Part shown: one piece after another, positions 8,866 to 16,208 of the stretch
Numbering within the stretch: position 1 is the first letter of the stretch
How the letters are laid out: every line of letters begins with the position of its first letter
From: Mesorhizobium sp. dw_380
GTDB taxonomy: Bacteria > Pseudomonadota > Alphaproteobacteria > Rhizobiales > Rhizobiaceae
Length of the DNA stretch: 64,000 bases
Assembly (NCBI RefSeq): GCF_018588885.1
Contig: NZ_JAFFIW010000018.1
Span: 1-64,000, forward strand
Direction: 5' to 3'
Program-made: the position numbers and the translations under genes
Notes under the pieces: model-generated
The model's database searches: none
What the model was told of the DNA's origin: nothing
What the model saw: only the letters and a program-made list of their open reading frames with translations

Positions 8866-10128
8866 GTGGCGCAACGATCGGGCAGTGCGGATCTTCCACT
8901 TCATGGCGGACGCGTGCCGAAATGGCTGGGCGACCGCATGACGCGTCTTGGCGCCGTCATGTGCGAGGCGATCATTCATCATTATGGCCGCAACGAGCTG
9001 CTGCGGCGCCTGGCGCATCCGTTCTGGTTCCAGTCCTTCGGCGCCGTCATGGGCATGGACTGGCACTCATCCGGTATCACGACCAGCGTCGTCGGCGCCT
9101 TGAAACGCGGTCTTACGCCGCTGTCGGGCGAACTCGGCATTCATGTCTGCGGCGGCCGCGGCGCGCATTCGCGCAAAACCCCGCATGAGCTGGCCGCCAT
9201 TGGCGAGCGCATCGGCTTCGACGGAACGCGCCTGGCAACCGTCAGCCGGCTTGTCGCCAAGGTGGACAGCGCCGCCGTTCAGGACGGCTTCGACCTCTAT
9301 CTGCACGGGTTCATCGTCACCGATGACGGCGACTGGGTGGTGGTGCAGCAAGGCATGAACGGCGACAGCAAGGTGGCTCGCCGCTACCATTGGCTGTCCG
9401 AAGGCCTGAAGAGTTTCGTCGATCAGCCGCATGCCGCCATCGAAGGCGCCAACCAGGGCGAGATCGTCAACCTGACCGACCGCCGCGCCGCGGCCTCGCG
9501 CCAGGGACAGCTGGACCTGCTCCAGGACCTTGGGCCGGACCGCATCCTGCGGGAGTTTGCTGGCCTGGAGTCCGGCGCCGCATCGGCTCCAGAGCAGCCG
9601 CTTCTGCCGCACCTGATCATGCCGGCTCATCACGATGTTCGCGAAAGCGATGTCGTCATGCGCCGCCTCCATGGCAACATGGCCGCGGCCGCCGAACGTG
9701 GCCCGGCGGATTTTTCCGAGCTTCTCCTGGTTCCCGGAGTGGGCGCGCGCACGGTTCGGGCGCTGGCTCTCGTCGCCGAAGTGGTGCATGGCGCGCCGTG
9801 CCGCTTTTCGGACCCCGGCCGTTTCTCGCTGGCGCATGGCGGCAAGGACAGGCACCCTTTCCCTGTCCCGCTCAAGGTCTATGACGAGACGATCGGTGTG
9901 TTGAAATCGGCCGTGCAGAAGGCCAAGCTTGGCCGCGACGAGGAAATCGGCGCGTTGAAGCGGCTTGACGATCAGTCGCGGCAGGTCGAGCGATACGTCA
10001 CCGGCCCCAGCCTGAAGGAAATTGTCGCCGGAGAATTCGACCAGTCGCATCTGCTTGGCGGCCGCAGTGTCTTTGGTTGGGAACCGGCGCCGGACCAGGC
10101 GCCTGCCGAGCAGAACAAGAAGGCATGA
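8866..10128 (+). CDS. DUF763 family protein
   Basis: 420 residues from the GTG at 8866, where the family-typical beginning (AQRSGSADLPLHGGRVP) starts; the open frame extends upstream to 8815, but those residues do not fit the family. DUF763 proteins occur in archaea and scattered bacteria and have no established biochemical role. Visible segments include HVCGGRGAHSRKTP, GFIVTDDGDWVVVQQGMN and a helix-hairpin-helix-like LLLVPGVGARTVRALALVAE near residues 285-305, suggesting nucleic-acid binding (inference). The gene is monocistronic and converges on the KTSC gene, leaving only 17 bases between. Confidence 0.85.
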   Translation: MAQRSGSADLPLHGGRVPKWLGDRMTRLGAVMCEAIIHHYGRNELLRRLAHPFWFQSFGAVMGMDWHSSGITTSVVGALKRGLTPLSGELGIHVCGGRGAHSRKTPHELAAIGERIGFDGTRLATVSRLVAKVDSAAVQDGFDLYLHGFIVTDDGDWVVVQQGMNGDSKVARRYHWLSEGLKSFVDQPHAAIEGANQGEIVNLTDRRAAASRQGQLDLLQDLGPDRILREFAGLESGAASAPEQPLLPHLIMPAHHDVRESDVVMRRLHGNMAAAAERGPADFSELLLVPGVGARTVRALALVAEVVHGAPCRFSDPGRFSLAHGGKDRHPFPVPLKVYDETIGVLKSAVQKAKLGRDEEIGALKRLDDQSRQVERYVTGPSLKEIVAGEFDQSHLLGGRSVFGWEPAPDQAPAEQNKKA

Positions 10129-10145
10129 CGGGCCAGCCCCCCACG

Positions 10146-10346
10146 TCATGCCACGCGGCGATAGCTGTAGCGATCCCGGATGAACTCATTGAAGAAGCGG
10201 CCTTTCGAGGAAGCCTTCCTGAAGGCGGCATAAGTTGCCGGGGCAACGTCGGCATAGTCATAGCGATCGCCGCTCGGCACAAACCAGACGGACAGGGTCC
10301 TGGTCGTGGGATCGTATTGTGTGTTTCGGATCGCGGTCGACGGCAT
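10146..10346 (-). CDS. KTSC domain protein
   Basis: A 66-residue protein matching the KTSC domain (a small all-beta plus helix module, often linked to lysyl-tRNA synthetases or found alone): the order is SxxI..IxYDxxTxTLxVxF, then GxxYxYxxVxxxxYxxFxxAxSxGxFFNxxIRxxY. The start at 10346 gives a compact protein beginning MPSTAIRN. Function is unknown. It converges with the DUF763 gene and is divergent from the AlkB gene. Confidence 0.8.
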   Translation of the reverse strand: MPSTAIRNTQYDPTTRTLSVWFVPSGDRYDYADVAPATYAAFRKASSKGRFFNEFIRDRYSYRRVA

Positions 10347-10484
10347 GTTGGCACCTGACTGCTCAGCCACATAAACCCGGCAGACATGGTCCGGTTCCTT
10401 GCCTCTACCCAGCGGCACTACTGTCACCGCACGGGAGCGCGGGCCATCATTGCCCTGCGGTCCAACCCTCACCATCTAGGCGGG

Positions 10485-11099
10485 ATGTCGTCGCTCAAGT
10501 CGAAAGCCACCGGCCGCACCTTGGCATTCCAGCAAGATCTCTTTGGGGACGCCGTGGATCTGCCGGAGGGTTTCGCCTACCAACCCGGATTGATCACGCC
10601 GCAGGAAGAGACGGGGCTCGCCCGGCATCTGGAAGGACTGCCGTTCCAGCCGTTCGATATCCACGGCCATCTGGCAAACCGGCGCGTCGTCGGGTTCGGC
10701 CTGCGCTACGATTATGACCGAGGCGAAGTCGTCGAGGCGCTGCCGATCCCTGATTTCCTGCTGCCTTTGCGCGAGAAGGTCGCGGCCTTTGCGCGCCGGC
10801 CTGCCGAGGCGTTCGCGCAGGTGCTGATCAATGAATACCGGCCTGGCGCCGGCATCGGCTGGCATCGTGACAAGCCTCATTTCGAAGATGTCGCCGGCGT
10901 TTCCCTGCTGGCGCCCTGCAGCTTCCGGCTCCGGCGGAAGAACGGTGACAAATGGGACCGCCGGACCATCGTCGTCGAGCCAAGGTCAGCCTATCTGATG
11001 ACGGGCCCGTCGCGCACCGAATGGGAGCACAGCATCCCCCCGCTTGCCGAACATCGCTATTCGATTACCTTGCGGACGTTGCGCTCTCAAGACATCTGA
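10485..11099 (+). CDS. AlkB-like 2-oxoglutarate/Fe(II)-dependent dioxygenase
   Basis: 204 residues. The iron ligands are visible as HRD in GWHRDKPHFED (His and Asp) and the distal His in EWEHSIPP; the 2-oxoglutarate-binding arginines lie in RYSITLRTLR. The order and length match AlkB/ALKBH-type nucleic-acid demethylases, which oxidatively remove alkyl lesions such as 1-methyladenine. The start at 10485 was chosen because upstream in-frame residues are low-complexity and not family-like; GGCGGG lies directly ahead of the ATG. The stop codon directly abuts the stub of an aminotransferase gene on the other strand. Confidence 0.85.
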   Translation: MSSLKSKATGRTLAFQQDLFGDAVDLPEGFAYQPGLITPQEETGLARHLEGLPFQPFDIHGHLANRRVVGFGLRYDYDRGEVVEALPIPDFLLPLREKVAAFARRPAEAFAQVLINEYRPGAGIGWHRDKPHFEDVAGVSLLAPCSFRLRRKNGDKWDRRTIVVEPRSAYLMTGPSRTEWEHSIPPLAEHRYSITLRTLRSQDI

Positions 11100-11219
11100 G
11101 CATCGCCTGCCGTTCAGCCGGTTGCCTTGGCCGCCGACGACGCTGAGCGGCGAGAAGCGCAGCTTGCCGATCTGCGCGATGGTCGCGGCGTCGCGCTCGC
11201 GCAGGCTGAGGTTGCTCAC
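11100..11219 (-). pseudogene. N-terminal stub of a class III (aspartate family) aminotransferase
   Basis: A GTG at 11219 overlaps the stop codon of the upstream amidohydrolase gene (GTGA), as in a coupled operon, and opens a frame reading SNLSLRERDAATIAQIGKL and then RFSPLSVVGGQG. This resembles the extreme N-terminus of class III aminotransferases (usually about 430 residues, KLRFFPLSV..GG.G). After roughly 35-40 codons the frame runs into the antisense of the alkB-like gene and similarity ends. The likely event is a deletion that removed about 90 percent of the gene, with the junction near 11100. Identification rests on a short stretch, so it is tentative. Confidence 0.5.
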
Positions 11220-11980
11220 GGGATCGCCTCCGTCTCAGCCGGCATCGCCGTCGCCAGCCGGTCAGCCCATTCCTCTATGCCGGACCTTGTCGACAAAAGG
11301 TCCTGCCGGATCTCGACGAGGACGGCCGGGATGCCGCGATCATCGCCATGAATGGGTACGGCATAATCGGCGTCGCGGCTGATCACATAAGGCACGTTCG
11401 CCGCGACATTGAGTGCCGCGTCAGCGCGCAGGCCCAACAGGATCGCTTCGGCGAGATCCGCCGCATGCTCATGCAGCACGCCCGCATGCCACGGCCTGAC
11501 GACACCCAGGAAAACCGGCGTGAAGGAGTGGATCGTCACGATCCGCGTCGGCCTGCCCTCGGTCACCCGGCGGTCGAGATGGGCTGCCACCCGGTCATGG
11601 AACGGTGAAAACATGATTTTCGCGCGTCGGTTCCGTTCCGCGGTATCGACGCCGACATTGCCGGGAATGTCAGTGTCTTCCGACAGCACCGGAATGCTGC
11701 CTGGGGTGCCCAGTGGCCGGTTGAGGTCGATCAGCAGCCGTGAATAGCCGCTGAGGAAGGCCACTGCATCGAGCCGCGCAGACAAGAGCCGGGTCACCTC
11801 CGCGGCACCGATATCCCAGGCGATATGGCGTTGCAGATGGCTGGAGTCGAGCCCGAGCTGTTGATACTCCGCCGGTATGTGGTTGGAGGCATGTTCGCAC
11901 AACAGGACGATATCGGAGCGCCCATGCTCATTGAGAACCTCGACGGCGTCGGGCCACTCTCTTTCAGTCTGCGCAGTCAT
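11216..11980 (-). CDS. N-formylglutamate amidohydrolase family protein
   Basis: 254 residues. Family landmarks are LLCEHASNHIP near residue 27 (Glu-His, a metal-binding segment), HIAWDIGA, LLIDLNRP and TIHSFTPVF. Characterised members (HutG type) remove formate from N-formylglutamate in histidine degradation, but no hut gene lies here. Lying in one operon with a glutamine-synthetase-like ligase, it may instead hydrolyse a gamma-glutamyl amide (inference). Its ATG at 11980 overlaps the stop of the ligase gene (ATGA). It is followed by the truncated aminotransferase. Confidence 0.85.
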   Translation of the reverse strand: MTAQTEREWPDAVEVLNEHGRSDIVLLCEHASNHIPAEYQQLGLDSSHLQRHIAWDIGAAEVTRLLSARLDAVAFLSGYSRLLIDLNRPLGTPGSIPVLSEDTDIPGNVGVDTAERNRRAKIMFSPFHDRVAAHLDRRVTEGRPTRIVTIHSFTPVFLGVVRPWHAGVLHEHAADLAEAILLGLRADAALNVAANVPYVISRDADYAVPIHGDDRGIPAVLVEIRQDLLSTRSGIEEWADRLATAMPAETEAIP

Positions 11981-13302
11981 CAATAAAGCGTCCGGTAGAG
12001 ATCGCAGATGGCAGCCGGATCGAGGCCGGCCAGACGCTCGGTCTCATGTTGCTTCAGCCCGACAAAGGTTTCGATAAAGACTGGCGCGAACCATCCCGTC
12101 ACGGTGCTGTCGGCGAGAAGCGCGTCCAGCGCCGCCGGCAAGGTCTCGGGCAGCCGCACCAGACCGAGCTTTGCCCGTTCCGCCTCGCTCATCAGCGTCG
12201 GGTCGCCGGTCACCAGCGGCGGTGACGGCAGGTCCGCCTCCAGCCCGTCAAGCCCGGCGCGGATGATCGCCGCCAGCGACAGATAAGGATTGCCGGTGGC
12301 GTCGGCCGCCCGGTATTCGATGTTGTACTGCCGCGCCGGATCGCGTCCGCCGATCGTCACCGTCGGGCAGATGCGCAGCGACGCTTCGCGATCGCGGTCG
12401 GCGAGCCAGGTGTAGGACGAACTCCAGCTGTGCGGCTTCAGCCGGTAGAAGGACGAGACGCTCGATGCCGTCATGGCGGTCATCCCCGGCAGATGGCGCA
12501 GCACGCCGGCGCAGAAGGCGCCGGCCTTGGCGGAAAGGCCGCCGGGCTGTGCGGGATCGTAAGTCGCCGGCTTGCCGGCCTCATCGACGAAACTGAAATG
12601 GATATGCACGCCGTTGCCGACGGCATTAGGCGCTATCTTGGGCGCGAAGCTCGCGCGCCAGCCGGCGTTGCGCGCCACTTCGCGTGTGATCTCGCGGATG
12701 GCGACGGCGCGGTCCGCTGCCGTCAGCGCATCGGCAGGCTCATGCGTCACTTCGAACTGCTCGTCGCCGAATTCGGCGATGACCACTTCGGGTCCGACGC
12801 CCGCTTCCTCCAGTGCCGCCATCAGGTTGGGAGCGAATGGATCGGTGCGGCGCAGCGCGGCGAAGGACATCGAATGCGCCGGCGCGAAACTGCCGCCGGC
12901 AATATGGAACTCATGCTCGAAAGCGGCGATGACGGAGAGCCCGGTTGCGGCCTTCAGCTCCGTCAGCGCATCCCTGAGCATGGTCCTTGTGCAGCCAAGC
13001 CACGGGCTGCCGTCGAGTTCGACGATGTCGCCGGCCACCATGTCGAAGGCCGTCACCGATCCGGTCCGGTCGGTGCGGAAGCGCGCCTTGAGATCGGGGA
13101 TCAGCCGCAGGTCGCCCGACGAGCCCCATGGGTTGGGATCGACGATCGAATTGAACGGCGTCATCGACAGATTGGCCTGCAGCCAGCCGACACCGGTCGT
13201 GGCGGTGTTCTGCAGCCTGCTTTCGACAACGAAGCGGCCCCGCGTGACGGCGGAGAGATCGGTGGTGACGACGGCAACGAGAGGCTCGACGGTCGATGTC
13301 AT
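11980..13302 (-). CDS. Glutamine synthetase family protein (gamma-glutamyl ligase-like)
   Basis: 440 residues of glutamine synthetase fold. An N-terminal beta-grasp region is followed by the catalytic domain with FEHEFH (metal-binding Glu), GNGVHIHFSF (catalytic His/Gly segment) and the C-terminal IEYRAADATGNPYL. It lacks the adenylylation-site region typical of GlnA-I and is shorter than GlnA (469), so it is more like PuuA/IpuC-type enzymes that join glutamate to an amine using ATP. The gene is coupled to the isochorismatase gene upstream (stop and start overlap) and to the amidohydrolase downstream. Amine substrate unknown. Confidence 0.85.
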   Translation of the reverse strand: MTSTVEPLVAVVTTDLSAVTRGRFVVESRLQNTATTGVGWLQANLSMTPFNSIVDPNPWGSSGDLRLIPDLKARFRTDRTGSVTAFDMVAGDIVELDGSPWLGCTRTMLRDALTELKAATGLSVIAAFEHEFHIAGGSFAPAHSMSFAALRRTDPFAPNLMAALEEAGVGPEVVIAEFGDEQFEVTHEPADALTAADRAVAIREITREVARNAGWRASFAPKIAPNAVGNGVHIHFSFVDEAGKPATYDPAQPGGLSAKAGAFCAGVLRHLPGMTAMTASSVSSFYRLKPHSWSSSYTWLADRDREASLRICPTVTIGGRDPARQYNIEYRAADATGNPYLSLAAIIRAGLDGLEADLPSPPLVTGDPTLMSEAERAKLGLVRLPETLPAALDALLADSTVTGWFAPVFIETFVGLKQHETERLAGLDPAAICDLYRTLY

Positions 13303-13961
13303 GCAGTTTTTCCCAAGGCGTTGAAACGGTCGACGACGGTGTCGGTGTCGGTGACCCAGCAATAACCGCCGAACGCCTTCAGCGCGGTATCATGGCGCTC
13401 CTGGGTGATCGTGGCACAGGCGTCGGACACGCAGGTGACGAGATAGCCGCGATCGGCGCCGTCGCGCACCGTCATGTCGACGCATTGATCGGTGAGCACG
13501 CCGACCACGACGAGATAGCGGATGCCGAGGTTCTTCAGGAGATAGTCGACATTGGTCGAGTTGAAGATGCCGGACGAGGTCTTCGGCAGCATGATCTCGT
13601 CGCCGACAGGGGCCAGCGATGCAACCGGCAGGCCTTCGGGAAGGCTCGGCGCGACATGGATCGGCGTCAGCTTGTGGTCGAGCGAGCGGTCGCGGCCGTC
13701 TTCGGTCAGGCTCTGGATGATGGTGTGCAGCACCTCGACGCCATTGGCCCGCGCCGCCGCCAGCAGCCGCTCCTGGTTGGGGATCGTTCGCGAGGATGTC
13801 TGCCGGTAGAAATAGTGGTCAGGGCCGCGCTCCGGGTGCGAGGGATCGGCGCCCGGCTCCAGCCAGATGCGCTGCATGTCGACAAGCAGCAGCGCCGTCT
13901 CGCCGGCACGGAAGGCTTCGTCTCGCTTGGGTAGGGCCTGCTTGGGTAAGGTTTGGGTCAT
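13299..13961 (-). CDS. Isochorismatase-family cysteine hydrolase
   Basis: 220 residues with the complete Asp-Lys-Cys triad of the family: Asp in LLLVDMQ (about residue 28), Lys in LPKTSSGIFNST, and Cys in VVVGVLTDQCVDMTVRD. Related enzymes hydrolyse amides or carbamoyl compounds (nicotinamidase, N-carbamoylsarcosine amidase) rather than isochorismate. It is the first structural gene after the RpiR regulator, with a four-base overlap, and shares the operon with the GS-like ligase; an amidase role in the same pathway is inferred. Confidence 0.88.
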   Translation of the reverse strand: MTQTLPKQALPKRDEAFRAGETALLLVDMQRIWLEPGADPSHPERGPDHYFYRQTSSRTIPNQERLLAAARANGVEVLHTIIQSLTEDGRDRSLDHKLTPIHVAPSLPEGLPVASLAPVGDEIMLPKTSSGIFNSTNVDYLLKNLGIRYLVVVGVLTDQCVDMTVRDGADRGYLVTCVSDACATITQERHDTALKAFGGYCWVTDTDTVVDRFNALGKTA

Positions 13962-14896
13962 ACCTTGTCGTCCTGCTTTGCTGATTTGGGTCCCGGTGTC
14001 TTGCGTGGTCCAGATGTCTGGCGTGCACCGTTCCCTTGCGGGTCGCTGTCGAGCGTCACCGCATTGGCGTGCCGCACTTTCTCGATCCTCTCGATGCGAG
14101 CCCGGGCATCGTCGCCCAGCGTTGAGACGATGTGGGCGGTGAGGGCTTCCATCTGCGCGATTGCCGGCGCCAGAGTGTCATAGGGCGAGGCGACTTCGAG
14201 CGGGCTGACGATCGTGACTTCGGCGAGATCGGCTATCGGTGACAGCCATTGATCGGTGAAAAGCAGGATCCGCACATCGAGCGCCGCCGCCTGGCTTGCA
14301 TAGGCCATCACGTCGAGCTGGTAGCGGCGATAGTCGAAGACGACGAGCACGTCGCGGCGGCCGAGATCGGCCAGCGTGTCGAATGCCTGAGGAGAAAGCA
14401 CGCCGAGATCACGGACCCCGGAGCGGAACTGGACGAGATATCCGGCCAGCATGCCGGCGATGTGCCGGCTGAACCGGCCGCCGACCAGCACGATCTCGCC
14501 CCTGGCCTCCATCAAAAGGCGTGCGGCCCGCTCGTAAGTCTGGACCGGCGTAGCGGCGGTGGCTTTCTGCAGCGCCGCGGTGACGGAGTCGAGATAGGCA
14601 AGCACGGCGCTGTCGCTGGAGCCGCTTTGCCGCTTTGCCTCCATCATCAACAGGGGCGAATGCAGCCTGGCTTCGACCTCGGCCAGAAGTTTTGCCTGGA
14701 AATCCGGAAACCCTTCATAGCCGAGCTTGACGACCAGCCTGACCACGGTCGGATCGCTGACGCCGGCCCGCCGGGCGAGCGACGAGGCGGTACCGAGGCC
14801 GGAGGTCGGGTAGTCCGTCAAAAGCAGCCGGACGATCTTCTCTTCCGACGGCGTCAGCGCCAGATCCCCGCTCATCAGAACATCGCGTATCGCCAT
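13958..14896 (-). CDS. MurR/RpiR family transcriptional regulator
   Basis: 312 residues: an N-terminal HTH_6 domain (about 1-80, with LARRAGVSDPTVVRLVVKLGYEGFPDFQAKL broken over a characteristic helix-turn-helix) and a C-terminal SIS-like phospho-ligand domain (about 120-260, containing ILVGGRFS-like EIVLVGGRFS and VFDYRRYQ). A long Pro/Lys tail follows. A good GGGGAGG precedes the ATG by four bases. It is divergent from the FAD oxidoreductase gene and leads the isochorismatase/GS operon, so it probably controls both arms of this catabolic locus. Confidence 0.88.
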   Translation of the reverse strand: MAIRDVLMSGDLALTPSEEKIVRLLLTDYPTSGLGTASSLARRAGVSDPTVVRLVVKLGYEGFPDFQAKLLAEVEARLHSPLLMMEAKRQSGSSDSAVLAYLDSVTAALQKATAATPVQTYERAARLLMEARGEIVLVGGRFSRHIAGMLAGYLVQFRSGVRDLGVLSPQAFDTLADLGRRDVLVVFDYRRYQLDVMAYASQAAALDVRILLFTDQWLSPIADLAEVTIVSPLEVASPYDTLAPAIAQMEALTAHIVSTLGDDARARIERIEKVRHANAVTLDSDPQGNGARQTSGPRKTPGPKSAKQDDKV

Positions 14897-14924
14897 TGGC
14901 CTCCCCGAAATCCGTGGTCTCTTG

Positions 14925-14990
14925 TTTTGTGGAGTTTATTACAGAGATTTAAATCAGGGTCAATAATGAAGAGATATTGACATTGCGCGA
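14925..14990. promoter_or_regulatory. AT-rich divergent promoter region of the RpiR-regulated locus
   Basis: Between the RpiR gene (start 14896, minus) and the FAD oxidoreductase (start 15042, plus) the sequence turns strongly AT-rich, with TTTATTACAGAGATTTAAAT at about 14934-14953 and TCAATAATGAAGAGATATTG following. TTATT and AATAA halves frame it. It is the only plausible place for both promoters and the regulator's operator; exact elements cannot be fixed by eye. Confidence 0.4.
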
Positions 14991-15041
14991 CCACTGGCCT
15001 TAGCTTGTCGGAAAGCAGCCAAGAGACTGTGGGGAACAGCC

Positions 15042-16208
15042 ATGCGAAATGGAAACGACGTCATCGTTGTCGGTGCGGGAATTGTCGGATCGAGCACCGC
15101 CTATCATCTGGCCAAAGCCGGTGTGAGCGTCACGCTGGTCGAGCAGACCCATCCCGCCGGTGGACCGTCCGGCAAATCGTCGGCACTGCTGCATGCCTTC
15201 TACCTGATGCCGGAACTGTCGCAGCTTTCCATCCGAGGCCGCGAGATATTGGTGTCGCTGCCGGAGATCGCCGGCGAGGGCTCCTTCGTCACCGAGATCG
15301 GCATGATGTGGGTCTGCGGCAACGACAATGAGGCAAGCTGGAATGCGGCGGCCGAACGCATCCGGGGCGAGGGCGCGCGCCTCGAGACATTGTCGCCGCG
15401 GGCTTTCGCCAGTGCCGCGCCGGGCTTTGCGCTGGACAATGTCGCGCTGGCGCTGTGGGAACCCGAATATGGCTATGCCGATGCTTTCGGCGCCACCAAC
15501 GCCATCGCCCGCGCCGCCCGTGCGAACGGCGCGACGATCCTGCAGAACACGCTTGTTGCAAGCCTTCGGCGGCAGGATGATCGCATCATCGGAGTGACGC
15601 TCACCGATGGCACGGTGCTGGAGGCCGATACGGTCGTGTTGGCCGCTGGCCCATGGACTCGCCGCCTGCTGGCGACGGTGGATCTCGATCTGCCGCTGCA
15701 TGTCGAGCGCCATCCGATGGCCGTGCTCGATGCCGCCGGACAAGCCCGCAAGGTCATGCCTTTCGCCTGGTGTGACGACATTTCCTGCAATTACGCGCGG
15801 CCGGACAATGACGGCGTCATTCTGGCCGGCACCTGGGCCGGCGGCGGCACCGGCTTGCGTCACGAACATGCCGGCCGGCCGCGTTTCGTCGAGAATCCCG
15901 ACACCTACATGGAAGGTGTCGAAGAATCTGAATCGGTCGAAATCCTGGAGACCTTTGCCTCTCGTGTGCCGGCCATGTCCGACCTCGGCATCCGGCCGGG
16001 CTATGCCGGGCTCTACGATATGAGTCCTGACGATCTGCCTGTCATCGGCGCCATGTCCGACGTGGAGGGGCTCGTCGTTTCGGCGGGGTCCTCCGGCCAC
16101 GGTTTCAAGACCGGGCCAGCCGTGGGCGAGGCGATCGCGAAACTGGTCACGGAAGGCGCGCAACCGATCCTGGCACCGTTTTCGCCCAGCCGCTTCAGGG
16201 CCGCGTGA
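15042..16208 (+). CDS. FAD-dependent oxidoreductase, DAO family
   Basis: 388 residues. The dinucleotide-binding motif VIVVGAGIVGSSTAYHLA at residues 6-23 ends in an acidic residue at the second strand (VEQ), and the C-terminal FAD segment GHGFKTGPAVGEAIA closes the fold, as in D-amino-acid oxidase, sarcosine oxidase and PuuB relatives, which oxidise secondary or primary amines to imines. It is the first gene of the plus-strand arm; its stop overlaps the start of the fused ABC transporter gene (TGATG). The substrate is probably the compound imported by that transporter (inference). Confidence 0.9.
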   Translation: MRNGNDVIVVGAGIVGSSTAYHLAKAGVSVTLVEQTHPAGGPSGKSSALLHAFYLMPELSQLSIRGREILVSLPEIAGEGSFVTEIGMMWVCGNDNEASWNAAAERIRGEGARLETLSPRAFASAAPGFALDNVALALWEPEYGYADAFGATNAIARAARANGATILQNTLVASLRRQDDRIIGVTLTDGTVLEADTVVLAAGPWTRRLLATVDLDLPLHVERHPMAVLDAAGQARKVMPFAWCDDISCNYARPDNDGVILAGTWAGGGTGLRHEHAGRPRFVENPDTYMEGVEESESVEILETFASRVPAMSDLGIRPGYAGLYDMSPDDLPVIGAMSDVEGLVVSAGSSGHGFKTGPAVGEAIAKLVTEGAQPILAPFSPSRFRAA

